Shown here: piece by piece, positions 43,383 through 52,058 of the stretch
Layout of the letters: every line of letters begins with the position of its first letter
How positions within the stretch are numbered: the stretch's first letter is position 1
Assembly: GCA_020636435.1 (NCBI GenBank)
Contig: JACJXX010000002.1
Span: forward strand, 3,224,001-3,288,000
Length of the DNA: 64,000 nucleotides
Direction: 5' to 3'
From: Lewinellaceae bacterium
GTDB taxonomy: Bacteria > Bacteroidota > Bacteroidia > Chitinophagales > Saprospiraceae
Made by a program: the position numbers and the translations under genes
The notes under the pieces: generated by a model
Database searches by the model: none
What the model was told of the DNA's origin: nothing
Seen by the model: the letters and a program-made list of their open reading frames with translations, nothing else

Positions 43383-44531
43383 ATGAAAGAATACTTAGAG
43401 AATAATTGTTATTTGATACTTCATGAGGTGGAGTCATCTAAGCAAATCTTACAAAGGCAAGAGGTCTGTGAAGAACTTGTTCCTTTGAAGGAATGGCTTA
43501 CGAAATACCTTCAAGAACTGGAGGATGAACTTAACCATAATTTGTATTTACTGGATTTGAACGATGAGGATACATTTCGCAATATCTTCAAACAGGTACA
43601 AATAATAACAAGAGCATTGGTTTTTTGCAATATCCGTTTGATGCCATCTATTCACCGATACAAACCAACGGATAATGTGTGCTTAAAGCTATTGTCATGG
43701 CTTCATAAACAACACCCGATTATGGCGGGGCTTCCTTTGGGCATTTTCGATGGGCAGTTTATGATAGCAGCATCAAACGACTATCCAACAGTTTATTATC
43801 TGCCAAATTCTTCTCAGCATATTCTATTGCATCTACCTTTATTTTTTCACGAGATAGGGCATAAATTCTTTGCACACCATCGTCCCGAAATGATGGATTT
43901 GGTCAAGGAATTTCAAATTAATTTATTGAGGTTTTTCAAATCGGCGAATCAAAAAAATGATAAGCGTTCAGCGATTCAGGCAAAAAAGACGAAAATTATA
44001 GTAGTAGATACTTGGACAAACTGGATTGAAGAATTGTTCTGTGATGCGGTTGGTATCAGGATAGGAGGAGCAAGTTATATCCATGCTTTTTCTTATTATT
44101 TGAGAATGTCGGGTCGAGCTGCTTTCTTCAGAACCGAGAAAGATTTAGGTAAAAGCAGCCATCCTGTTTCTTGGCTCAGAGTTAAATTCCTTATAAAATG
44201 GGCAGAACAATATGGGTTAGAAAAGGAGGCTCTATCATTATCTGAAGAATGGGAAGCATTGGCAAAAATTCAAGGTATCAAAGAACAGTATTTTGGTTTT
44301 TACAAAGATGTTTTTTATGATGATGTAAAGCAATGCCTTGATGATATGCTCGTTGTGAGTGAACCAATTTTTTTTAAAGATTATGATAATAGACCTGAAG
44401 AATTTGATAAAAGCAAAACAAACTTCATTGAGCTTACAAATCTGGCTTGGCGTAAATTCTACAATGATTTGAAAGGTTATGAAGTATGGGAAAAGAATAT
44501 AATTGAATCTATTAATCAACCCGTTGTATAG
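43383..44531 (+). CDS. HExxH metalloprotease-like protein of the Argonaute operon
   Basis: 382 aa, cytoplasmic. The zinc-binding motif is in LFFHEIGHKFFAHHRPE (HExxH near residue 156), with a candidate third ligand about 60 residues later in WIEELFCDAVGI (ExxxD pattern). This spacing resembles gluzincin-type peptidases such as M48 or ImmA-like proteins, but overall similarity to a named family is not clear. It is surrounded by helical N- and C-terminal regions. It is the last gene of the operon, in immediate contact with the 154-aa gene. A protease in an Argonaute locus could be a toxic effector or could cleave a regulator such as the XRE protein. Confidence 0.82.
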   Translation: MKEYLENNCYLILHEVESSKQILQRQEVCEELVPLKEWLTKYLQELEDELNHNLYLLDLNDEDTFRNIFKQVQIITRALVFCNIRLMPSIHRYKPTDNVCLKLLSWLHKQHPIMAGLPLGIFDGQFMIAASNDYPTVYYLPNSSQHILLHLPLFFHEIGHKFFAHHRPEMMDLVKEFQINLLRFFKSANQKNDKRSAIQAKKTKIIVVDTWTNWIEELFCDAVGIRIGGASYIHAFSYYLRMSGRAAFFRTEKDLGKSSHPVSWLRVKFLIKWAEQYGLEKEALSLSEEWEALAKIQGIKEQYFGFYKDVFYDDVKQCLDDMLVVSEPIFFKDYDNRPEEFDKSKTNFIELTNLAWRKFYNDLKGYEVWEKNIIESINQPVV

Positions 44532-44538
44532 TACGAAA

Positions 44539-44565
44539 CAACTTTCCCGCAAGGCGGGAACTTGT
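44539..44565 (+). terminator. Hairpin at the end of the Argonaute operon
   Basis: CAACTTTCCCGC-AAG-GCGGGAACTTG forms a strong near-symmetrical stem 10 bp after the last stop codon. No long T-tract follows, so termination efficiency is uncertain. Confidence 0.45.
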
Positions 44566-44606
44566 TCATATAAAATATTGCAATAGGATTGCATGATTTT
44601 TGTGCT

Positions 44607-44614
44607 TATCTTTG
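44607..44614 (+). promoter_or_regulatory. -7 box TATCTTTG for the metal-resistance operon
   Basis: Matches TAnnTTTG, 9 bp before ATG 44624. It marks the start of the copper/heavy-metal unit. Confidence 0.55.
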
Positions 44615-44623
44615 CTATCATTT

Positions 44624-44965
44624 ATGAAAATAGCTACCAACATATTCACCATTTACATGCTTGCCCTGTCGCTCGTACCCTGCGGCGACGGTGGTGGTGG
44701 TATCGTGGAAATTGCCAACCATTTTTTCGGCATCGAACACCGGGATGCTTCAGACCACGAGCAACATTCCAATACCTGCAACGACGACCTTTGTTCGCCT
44801 TTCTGCGTTTGCAGTTGCTGTTCGTCGGTACTTGATGCCCCGGTAAAGCTGCCTTTTCTGGTCAGGCCGCTTGCCTCCATTCCCGGCACGAAACCTTCCT
44901 TCGTTCCAAATTTCATCCATTCCTCTTTTCCGGCCTTCATCTGGCAGCCGCCCCGGTTTTGTTGA
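44624..44965 (+). CDS. DUF6660-like small Cys/His-rich protein
   Basis: 113 aa. An N-terminal hydrophobic segment (MKIATNIFTIYMLALSLVPC) precedes an acidic, His- and Cys-rich part (IEHRDASDHEQHSNTC, CSPFCVCSCCSS) and a C-terminal tail ending WQPPRFC. This matches small proteins (DUF6660, from memory) usually encoded just before CusA-type pumps in Bacteroidota. Metal binding or sensing at the envelope is likely. ATG 44624 is chosen because the signal segment starts there and a -7 box lies just upstream. Confidence 0.8.
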   Translation: MKIATNIFTIYMLALSLVPCGDGGGGIVEIANHFFGIEHRDASDHEQHSNTCNDDLCSPFCVCSCCSSVLDAPVKLPFLVRPLASIPGTKPSFVPNFIHSSFPAFIWQPPRFC

Positions 44966-45035
44966 ACCCTTTTTAGCAGGATACCCATGCCTGCACCGCT
45001 CGCATTTACAGGTTTAACAAAACATTAATTTCAAT

Positions 45036-48000
45036 ATGTTCGATAAGATAATCGCTTATTCGATTCAGAATAAGTTCGTGGTAGGGCTATTGGTAGCCGC
45101 CCTAATCGTGTGGGGACTGTTCTCCCTGCGACAGCTGCCCATTGATGCCGTACCTGACATCACCAACAACCAGGTACAGGTCATCACCATTTCCCCGACT
45201 TTGGCCACGCAGGAAGTGGAGCAGTTCATCACCACCCCGATTGAGCTGTCCCTGCAAAATATCCAGCAATTGGTCGAGATACGCTCCATTTCCCGCTTCG
45301 GGCTGTCGGTCGTGACGGTCGTTTTCGAGGAGGATATGGATGTCTATCTGGCCCGGCAACTGGTCGGGGAATACCTGAAAGAAGCCGAAAGCAATATCCC
45401 CGCCGGGCTGGGCACGCCCGAAATGGCCCCTATTTCCACCGGGCTGGGAGAGATTTACCAGTACGTCGTCCGCCCCGAAGAAGGGTACGAGGATAAATTT
45501 ACCCCGACCGATTTGCGCACCATCCAGGACTGGATTGTGAGACGCCAGCTATCCGGCATCGAGGGCGTGGTGGAGGTCAACACGATGGGCGGTTTTTTGA
45601 AACAGTACGAGGTGGCCGTGAACCCCAACCTGCTCAAATCCATCGGCATCAGCATCACCGATGTGTTCGATGCATTGGAAAACAGCAACGAAAACACGGG
45701 CGGGGCCTACATCGAGAAGAACCCGAGCACCTACTACATCCGCACCAACGGCATCGCCAAAACACTGGCCGACATTGAGAACATCGTGGTGGATGTGCGC
45801 AACGGCAGGCCTATTTTGATAAAAGATGTGGCCACCGTCCAGTTTGGCAAAGCCCCCCGGTACGGCGCTCTGACCCGTGACGGCGAAGAAGCCGTCGGTG
45901 GCCGGGTGATGATGCTCAAAGGGGCAAATTCAGCAGCCGTTACTGAACGGGTAAAGGAACGGGTGGTCCAAATCCAGAAATCGCTGCCGGAAGGCGTGGT
46001 CATCGAGCCATATCTGGTGAGGGACAAACTCGTGTCCACCGCCATTGGCACAGTCCAAAAGAACCTGCTGGAAGGTGGCCTGATAGTCATTTTCATCCTG
46101 GTGCTGATGCTGGGCAACTGGCGGGCGGGGCTTATCGTCGCTTCCGTCATCCCGCTGTCCATGCTGTTTGCCGTTTCGATGATGAACGTGCTGGGCATCT
46201 CCGCCAACCTGATGAGCCTGGGGGCGATAGATTTCGGGCTGATAGTGGACGGGGCGGTCATCATCGTGGAAGCAGTCGTTCATCGTTTGCAGGTGGGTTT
46301 TGCCGGGCATAAGTTGACCAAAGCCCAGATGGATAAGGAGGTCCAGATTGCTTCCATTAAAATAATGAATGCTTCCTCCTTTGGGATGATTATCATCCTG
46401 ATGGTTTATATCCCCATCCTGGCATTGGTAGGAATCGAAGGCAAAATGTTCAGGCCCATGGCAGAGACTGTCATGTTGGCCATTGGGGGAGCGCTGATGC
46501 TTTCCCTTACTTATGTTCCCATGATGACAGCCTTGTTTTTAAATAAGAATATTACGAATAAAAAGACCATAGCCGACCGCATCATCGCCTTCAACCAATG
46601 GCTGTACACCCCCGTGCTCCATCTTGCACTGAGGTTCAAGGCCGCATTCGTGCTGGCCACCGTGGCCCTGTTCGCCATCAGCCTGTTTGTTTTCAGCAGG
46701 ATGGGGGGCGAATTCATCCCTACGTTGGAAGAAGGGGATTTGGCCATGCAGCAAATCCTGCCCCCCGGCACCTCACTGTCGCAGAGCATCGAAATGTCCA
46801 AGATGATTCATAAAAAATTGAGGGAAGAATTCCCCGAAATAAAGGACGTCGTCACGAACATCGGCGCCGCAGAGATCCCCACCGATCCGATGCCAGTGGA
46901 AATTGGAGATTATACCTTGCTGATGAAACCCAAAGATGAGTGGACTTCTGCCTCCACCCGGCAGGAAATGTTTGAAAAAATCGAAGAATCGTTGAGCGTC
47001 ATCCCCGGTGTGGGTTACGAGTTTTCGCAACCCATCCAGCTCCGCTTCAACGAGTTGATGACCGGCTCCAAAGCGGACATTGCCATCAAGCTGTATGGGC
47101 AGGACATGGACCTGTTGTACAGCAAGGCCAAGGAAGCAGAAAAGGTCATCAACCGGATTGACGGCGTGGGCACGGTCAATGTCGAGCAGACCATCGGCAT
47201 GCCGCAAATCATCATCAATTTCAAGTACGACAAAATGGCGCAGTACGGCCTGCAGGTGAAAGAGGTCAACCAGGTGGTCAGGGCCGCCTTCGCCGGGGAA
47301 AGCGCCGGGATAGTTTACGAAGGCGAAAGGCGCTTCGATTTGGTGGTGCGGCTCGACGAAAGCTACCGCCAGGACCTCGACAACGTGCAGAACCTGTACA
47401 TCACCCTTGACAACGGCACCCAAGTGCCATTGCAGGCCGTCGCAGATGTGGAACTGATTGACGCCCCCATGCAGATTTCACGGGAAAACACCAACCGCCG
47501 TATAGTCATCGGCGTGAACGTGGGGGATACCGATGTTGAATCTTTGGTGGAAAAAATCCAGACGGCACTCGATGCTGAAATTGATTTGCCGTCGGGCTAT
47601 TACTTCACTTATGGCGGCCAGTTTGAAAACCTCAAAGCTGCCAATGCCCGCCTGATGATAGCGGTCCCGATTGCACTGGCACTCATCTTCATCCTGCTCT
47701 TTTTTACGTTCGGTTCCCTGTCGCAGGCCGCCCTCATTTTCACCGCCATCCCGCTTTCCGCCATCGGCGGCATTTGGGCGCTGGAACTTCGGGGGATGCC
47801 TTTCAGCATATCGGCGGGCATCGGATTTATCGCCCTGTTCGGGGTGGCGGTGTTGAATGGCATCGTGCTGATTGGGTATTTCAACCAACTGAAAGAGGAG
47901 GGGATGGCCAATATCCGGGAGCGCATCATCAAAGGGACAAGCGTCCGGCTTCGGCCCGTTTTGATGACGGCCTCGGTCGCTTCGCTGGGCTTTTTGCCGA

Positions 48001-49346
48001 TGGCGCTTTCCACCTCCGGCGGGGCAGAAGTACAGCGCCCCTTGGCGACCGTCGTGATTGGTGGGTTGATTACTGCGACATTTTTGACACTGGTCGTCTT
48101 GCCAATTCTGTACAGTTGGCTGGCGAAATGGAAAGAGCAAAAAAGCAGGGCATCGCTGCCTCCAGCCGGGACGATGGTTTTGCTGCCCCTGCTGTTTGTG
48201 GGCTTGCAGGCACAGGCCCAGCAAAGGCCCATCACGGCTGACGAAGCGGTGCAAATGGCCTTGACCAACCACCCTTCCGTCCGGGCTGCCGAACTGCAAA
48301 TCCAGGCCAGCCAGGCCTTGCAAAACCTGCCGTACAGCCCCGGAACGACGGAAATCAACTACCAGGGCGACGGGCTGTTCCGGGAAAACGGGCAGCGGGT
48401 CAACCAGTTCGGTTTTGTGCAAAACCTGCCGAACCCGGCCGTCACCAAAGCCGACAATGCCCTCCAGGACGAGGTGGTGAAATCGAACACCCTGCAAAAA
48501 TCGCTGACCGAAAGCGAACTGCGCCTCCAGGTACGGCAGGTTTACTTCGACCTCCAGCAAAAAATGGAACTGAGGGCGCTTTACCAACGGCTTGTCAGGA
48601 CTTATTCGAGCTATTTTGAAATAGCAAATAAACGGGTGGAAGTGGGTGCTGCCAATGCCATCGAGACGCTCACCATCCAGTCGGCCATGAACCAGTACAG
48701 GCTGTTGGAGCGGCAGGCCGACATGGAAATATCCACCCTGGCGCAGCAGCTCAAGGTGCTGCTGAACACGGACGAAAACGTGACCGCTACCGATAGTTTG
48801 GAGGTGCTGCCCTACGGCGGGCTGCCAGATGCCAACACGCTGCGGGTACAGTTGGCGCAGCAGCAGGCAGCTGTGGAACAAGCCATCGTGCCCGTGATTA
48901 AATCGAGCATGAAACCCAGTTTTAATATCGGCTACGCCGCCCAAAACTACTTCGACGGAGGGTGGCTGTATGGGGCACAGGCAGGGGTGCAGGTTCCTTT
49001 GTTCAACAAGCCGGTAAAAAAACGGCTGGAAGCCCAGCAGTTGCAGGTGGAAGTAGCCAATGCCCGCTATGAAGCCGAAAGGCTGAACGCCGGACGCCAG
49101 TTGCTCTCCGTTGACAATTCAATCCGGTTCTATGCAGAGGGGGCCAATTATTACCGGGAACAACTTTCGGCCATCAACCCTGAAATCGAGCGGATATCCG
49201 AGCTCAATTATCAGGCGGGGGAAATATCCTACCTCGAACTGCTCAACACCCTGAACCTTCTGGCCAACAACAACAAGAGCTATTGGGAACAGGTGCTGGC
49301 CCACAATCAGGCCGTGGCGCTTTACCTATTTCTTTCAAATCAATAA
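45036..49346 (+). CDS. CusA/CzcA heavy-metal RND pump fused to a TolC-type outer-membrane channel
   Basis: 1436 aa. Residues about 1-1035 are a complete RND pump: MFDKIIAYSIQNKFVVGLLV start, large periplasmic loops, and membrane helices including GAIDFGLIVDGAVIIVEAVV (charged residues of the proton relay). After a second hydrophobic, signal-like segment (about 1045-1062, MVLLPLLFVGLQAQAQ), residues about 1063-1436 are a TolC-family channel (AVQMALTNHPSVRAAELQIQ ... YQAGEISYLELLNTLNLL). Such fusions are known in Bacteroidota metal-efflux operons. With the adaptor at 49361 it should form a tripartite efflux system for monovalent (Cu/Ag) or divalent metals. How the fused channel reaches the outer membrane is not evident from sequence. 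Confidence 0.93.
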   Translation: MFDKIIAYSIQNKFVVGLLVAALIVWGLFSLRQLPIDAVPDITNNQVQVITISPTLATQEVEQFITTPIELSLQNIQQLVEIRSISRFGLSVVTVVFEEDMDVYLARQLVGEYLKEAESNIPAGLGTPEMAPISTGLGEIYQYVVRPEEGYEDKFTPTDLRTIQDWIVRRQLSGIEGVVEVNTMGGFLKQYEVAVNPNLLKSIGISITDVFDALENSNENTGGAYIEKNPSTYYIRTNGIAKTLADIENIVVDVRNGRPILIKDVATVQFGKAPRYGALTRDGEEAVGGRVMMLKGANSAAVTERVKERVVQIQKSLPEGVVIEPYLVRDKLVSTAIGTVQKNLLEGGLIVIFILVLMLGNWRAGLIVASVIPLSMLFAVSMMNVLGISANLMSLGAIDFGLIVDGAVIIVEAVVHRLQVGFAGHKLTKAQMDKEVQIASIKIMNASSFGMIIILMVYIPILALVGIEGKMFRPMAETVMLAIGGALMLSLTYVPMMTALFLNKNITNKKTIADRIIAFNQWLYTPVLHLALRFKAAFVLATVALFAISLFVFSRMGGEFIPTLEEGDLAMQQILPPGTSLSQSIEMSKMIHKKLREEFPEIKDVVTNIGAAEIPTDPMPVEIGDYTLLMKPKDEWTSASTRQEMFEKIEESLSVIPGVGYEFSQPIQLRFNELMTGSKADIAIKLYGQDMDLLYSKAKEAEKVINRIDGVGTVNVEQTIGMPQIIINFKYDKMAQYGLQVKEVNQVVRAAFAGESAGIVYEGERRFDLVVRLDESYRQDLDNVQNLYITLDNGTQVPLQAVADVELIDAPMQISRENTNRRIVIGVNVGDTDVESLVEKIQTALDAEIDLPSGYYFTYGGQFENLKAANARLMIAVPIALALIFILLFFTFGSLSQAALIFTAIPLSAIGGIWALELRGMPFSISAGIGFIALFGVAVLNGIVLIGYFNQLKEEGMANIRERIIKGTSVRLRPVLMTASVASLGFLPMALSTSGGAEVQRPLATVVIGGLITATFLTLVVLPILYSWLAKWKEQKSRASLPPAGTMVLLPLLFVGLQAQAQQRPITADEAVQMALTNHPSVRAAELQIQASQALQNLPYSPGTTEINYQGDGLFRENGQRVNQFGFVQNLPNPAVTKADNALQDEVVKSNTLQKSLTESELRLQVRQVYFDLQQKMELRALYQRLVRTYSSYFEIANKRVEVGAANAIETLTIQSAMNQYRLLERQADMEISTLAQQLKVLLNTDENVTATDSLEVLPYGGLPDANTLRVQLAQQQAAVEQAIVPVIKSSMKPSFNIGYAAQNYFDGGWLYGAQAGVQVPLFNKPVKKRLEAQQLQVEVANARYEAERLNAGRQLLSVDNSIRFYAEGANYYREQLSAINPEIERISELNYQAGEISYLELLNTLNLLANNNKSYWEQVLAHNQAVALYLFLSNQ

Positions 49347-49360
49347 AATCATTTTTTAAA

Positions 49361-50578
49361 ATGAAAATCATAAATCGTTCAATCGTATCAATGCTTTCGG
49401 TAGCGGCCATGCTGCTGCTTTTTTCCTGTGGCCAGGAGCACGCCGAAGGAGATGGCCACAATCACGGAGGGGAAAACACCGGGCAAACCGAAGGGGAGGA
49501 AGAACACGAAGAAGGGGAAATCCACCTCACGCCCGGACAGATAAAAACCATGAACATCCAGTTCGGTGATTTTGCTTCCATTAAAATAAACGACTTCGTG
49601 AGCACCACGGGCACCTTGGGCCTGCCGCCCAATGCCTATTCTTCGGTGAGCGCTGTGGCAGAGGGCTTTATCAAGAAAAGCAACAAATATGTGGAAGGCG
49701 ATTACGTCAAAAAGGAGCAACAGTTGGCCGAGCTGGAGAACCCTGACTTTATCCAACGGCAACAGGAATACCTTGAAACAGCCGCTGAACTGACCTACCT
49801 GCGCCAAGAGCTCGAGCGTCAGCAAAAACTGGTCGAGGCAAATGCCGGGGTGGAAAAGAACCTGCAAAAACTCCAGTCCGAGGTCAACATGAAAATGGCG
49901 ACCCTGAAAGGCATTGCCAAGCAGCTGTCTTATTGGGGTATTGATGTTTCGGGCCTCACCCCGGACAATATCGTTGACCACATAGACATTTTTTCGCCCA
50001 TGTCGGGCTACATCACTTCCATCAATATGCACAATGGGATGTATGTGACACCCAAGGAAGAACTGATGGAAATAGTGAGCGAAGATCATTTGCACCTCGA
50101 ACTGGATGTATTTGAAAAGGACATTGCAATGGTAAAGATGGGACAGCGGATAAGCTACAGCATTCCGGCACTTGGCAACACGGTCTATGATGGGGAAGTG
50201 CACGTCATCGGCAAAGAGTTCAATACCGAGAACAAGACTGTCCGCATCCACGGACACCTGGAAAAAGAGCGCCCAAGGTTCATTAAAGACCTGTTCATTG
50301 AAGCAAAAATCTGGCTCACCGACCAAACGGTGCAGGCCCTGCCGGAAAAAGCGGTCATCAAAGACGGGGCCTCCTCTTATATCTATGTAGCAAACGACCA
50401 ACAGGGAGGGGAAGAGGTGAAATTTGAAAAAGTGATGGTCATCCCCGGTGTCACCGACAAAGGTTTTACCGCTGTAGAATTGATTGGTGAAATACCGGAA
50501 GGGATGAAAATCGTGACGGAAGGGGCATTCTTTGTGTATGCACAATCGAAAGCGGGGGAACTGGAGCACGAGCATTGA
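49361..50578 (+). CDS. RND efflux periplasmic adaptor (CusB-like lipoprotein)
   Basis: 405 aa. ATG 49361, 15 bp after the pump gene, starts a lipoprotein signal (MLLLFSCGQEH) followed by a His-rich stretch (EGDGHNHGGENT ... EEEHEEGEIH) likely to bind metal. Then come adaptor domains: a coiled-coil hairpin (about 130-190), lipoyl/barrel-sandwich parts and a beta-barrel (HIDIFSPMSGYITSINMHNG; AKIWLTDQTVQALPEKAVI). It joins the CusA-TolC fusion across the periplasm. It differs from the adaptor at 42-1343, which has a cysteine-type metal-binding domain instead. Confidence 0.92.
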   Translation: MKIINRSIVSMLSVAAMLLLFSCGQEHAEGDGHNHGGENTGQTEGEEEHEEGEIHLTPGQIKTMNIQFGDFASIKINDFVSTTGTLGLPPNAYSSVSAVAEGFIKKSNKYVEGDYVKKEQQLAELENPDFIQRQQEYLETAAELTYLRQELERQQKLVEANAGVEKNLQKLQSEVNMKMATLKGIAKQLSYWGIDVSGLTPDNIVDHIDIFSPMSGYITSINMHNGMYVTPKEELMEIVSEDHLHLELDVFEKDIAMVKMGQRISYSIPALGNTVYDGEVHVIGKEFNTENKTVRIHGHLEKERPRFIKDLFIEAKIWLTDQTVQALPEKAVIKDGASSYIYVANDQQGGEEVKFEKVMVIPGVTDKGFTAVELIGEIPEGMKIVTEGAFFVYAQSKAGELEHEH

Positions 50579-50686
50579 CGGGATGCCTGGCAGTTGCTCC
50601 TCAGGGGCTGCTGCCGGGCATGCCTCCTCGGCTGAGTATGATGCAAAAGCCGGGTCTGGTTTTTAATAAAAAACGCAAAAAAAATC

Positions 50687-51025
50687 ATGAAAGAAATAAA
50701 AGCATTCATCAAGCCATCGAGGGTCACCAATGTGGTGGAAGCGCTCGAAAAGGCAGGCTTCGACAGCCTGACCATCTCCAAAGGCGAAGGGACCGGCACC
50801 CACGAACGCCCCGATGCCAGCCTCAATTTGGAGTTCTTTTTCACGAACAGCGAAATCATCAAACTGGAACTGGTCTGCCAGAACGAGGAAGCCCAGGAGG
50901 CCATCCGGTTGATTTGCGAAAATGCCCGCTCGCCCGAACCCGGCGACGGCATCATTTACCTGACCGAAATCGAGGATGCGTACCGGATTAAAACGGGGGA
51001 ATCGCTCCAGCGGTATGATTTGTAA
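50687..51025 (+). CDS. PII-like signalling protein of the metal operon
   Basis: 112 aa with the PII/GlnK fold pattern (MKEIKAFIKPSRVTNVVEAL start; CENARSPEPGDGIIYLTEIEDAYRI end). The T-loop (SKGEGTGTHERPD...) is short and lacks the uridylylated Tyr of nitrogen regulators. Divergent PII proteins of this sort (PII-NG type, from memory) sit beside metal RND pumps. It may sense a small ligand or the metal state and modulate the pump or the CDF transporter that follows. Confidence 0.85.
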   Translation: MKEIKAFIKPSRVTNVVEALEKAGFDSLTISKGEGTGTHERPDASLNLEFFFTNSEIIKLELVCQNEEAQEAIRLICENARSPEPGDGIIYLTEIEDAYRIKTGESLQRYDL

Positions 51026-51146
51026 AAAGCGTGAGCCATAAACCACTGGAAATAAACGGAGGTCTGTTTTGCAGGAAACCTGCATGAACCTTCAGGCCTC
51101 AAAACGTTCAGCTACGTTGAATCCAGTAACTACTAAATCCAAAGGC

Positions 51147-51956
51147 ATGGAAAAAACCATTTTCAAAATCCCCGGCATGGACTGCCCGTCCGAGGAACAG
51201 CTCATCCGCCTGAAACTGGAGCCGGTAAAAGCGGTACAGTTCCTGCAATTCGACCTCGCAGGACGCATGCTCACAGTGTACCACGAAAACAGCCTCCCGG
51301 TCATCGAGCAATCGTTGGCAGGCCTGAACCTGGGCGCCGAGTGTCTTTCCTCCCAACCGGCGGAAGCGTTGCCGAGCGGTGAAAAACCGGAGGCTGAGAG
51401 CAGGCTGCTCTGGATGGTGCTCGCCATCAATGTCGCTTTTTTCATTTTAGAAATGGCAACAGGGCTGATTTCCGGTTCCATGGGATTGGTGGCCGACTCG
51501 CTCGACATGCTGGCGGATGCCATCGTCTATGGTTTGAGCCTTTGGGCGGTGGGGAAAGCTTACTCCTCCAAGCAGCGGGTCGCCACTGTCAGCGGCTATT
51601 TCCAGCTTGCATTAGCCTTGCTCGGTCTCGTTGAAACGGTACGGCGGTTTTTGGGTCAAGACGACGTACCTGCATTTCAGACTATGATTATCATTTCCCT
51701 GCTCGCCCTGGCGGGAAATGCCGCCTCGCTTTGGCTGCTCAACCGCTCCCGGAGCGGGGAGGCGCACATACAAGCCAGCAAAATTTTCACTTCCAACGAT
51801 GTCGTCATCAACATCGGGGTGATTATCGCTGGGGTACTGGTTTACCTGACGTCTTCCCGACTGCCCGACCTTGTCGTGGGGAGCATCGTTTTTCTAATCG
51901 TCATCCGAGGGGCTTTCAGGATATTGAAGCTGGGGAGGATGACGAATGCGCAGTAG
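51147..51956 (+). CDS. Cation transporter (CDF-like) with N-terminal metal-binding domain
   Basis: 269 aa. An N-terminal HMA-like domain (FKIPGMDCPSEEQLIRLKLE) precedes a CDF membrane domain with about five to six helices, including VADSLDMLADAIVY with the two Asp residues of the CDF metal site. The usual cytoplasmic C-terminal domain is absent. It should export divalent cations (Zn, Cd, Co) from the cytoplasm. ATG 51147 is chosen because the HMA domain begins there; an in-frame start 78 bp upstream adds an unlikely extension. Confidence 0.88.
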   Translation: MEKTIFKIPGMDCPSEEQLIRLKLEPVKAVQFLQFDLAGRMLTVYHENSLPVIEQSLAGLNLGAECLSSQPAEALPSGEKPEAESRLLWMVLAINVAFFILEMATGLISGSMGLVADSLDMLADAIVYGLSLWAVGKAYSSKQRVATVSGYFQLALALLGLVETVRRFLGQDDVPAFQTMIIISLLALAGNAASLWLLNRSRSGEAHIQASKIFTSNDVVINIGVIIAGVLVYLTSSRLPDLVVGSIVFLIVIRGAFRILKLGRMTNAQ

Positions 51957-52058
51957 ATAAGATACTTACCATAGATTTCGTCATTTGCAATTGACTTATT
52001 TGATGTATTTGTTCTTAAATTTTTGAAATATTCATCATTCAGCTTAAAATCCACCATC

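Noticed and set aside
39231..44531. CRISPR array or cas1/cas2 near the Cas4-like nuclease
   Set aside because: No repeat-spacer pattern or adaptation genes were seen on either side; the nuclease belongs to the Argonaute operon.
47478..48944. 488-codon minus-strand frame opposite the CusA-TolC gene
   Set aside because: Antisense shadow of a strongly conserved pump; it has no recognisable domain.
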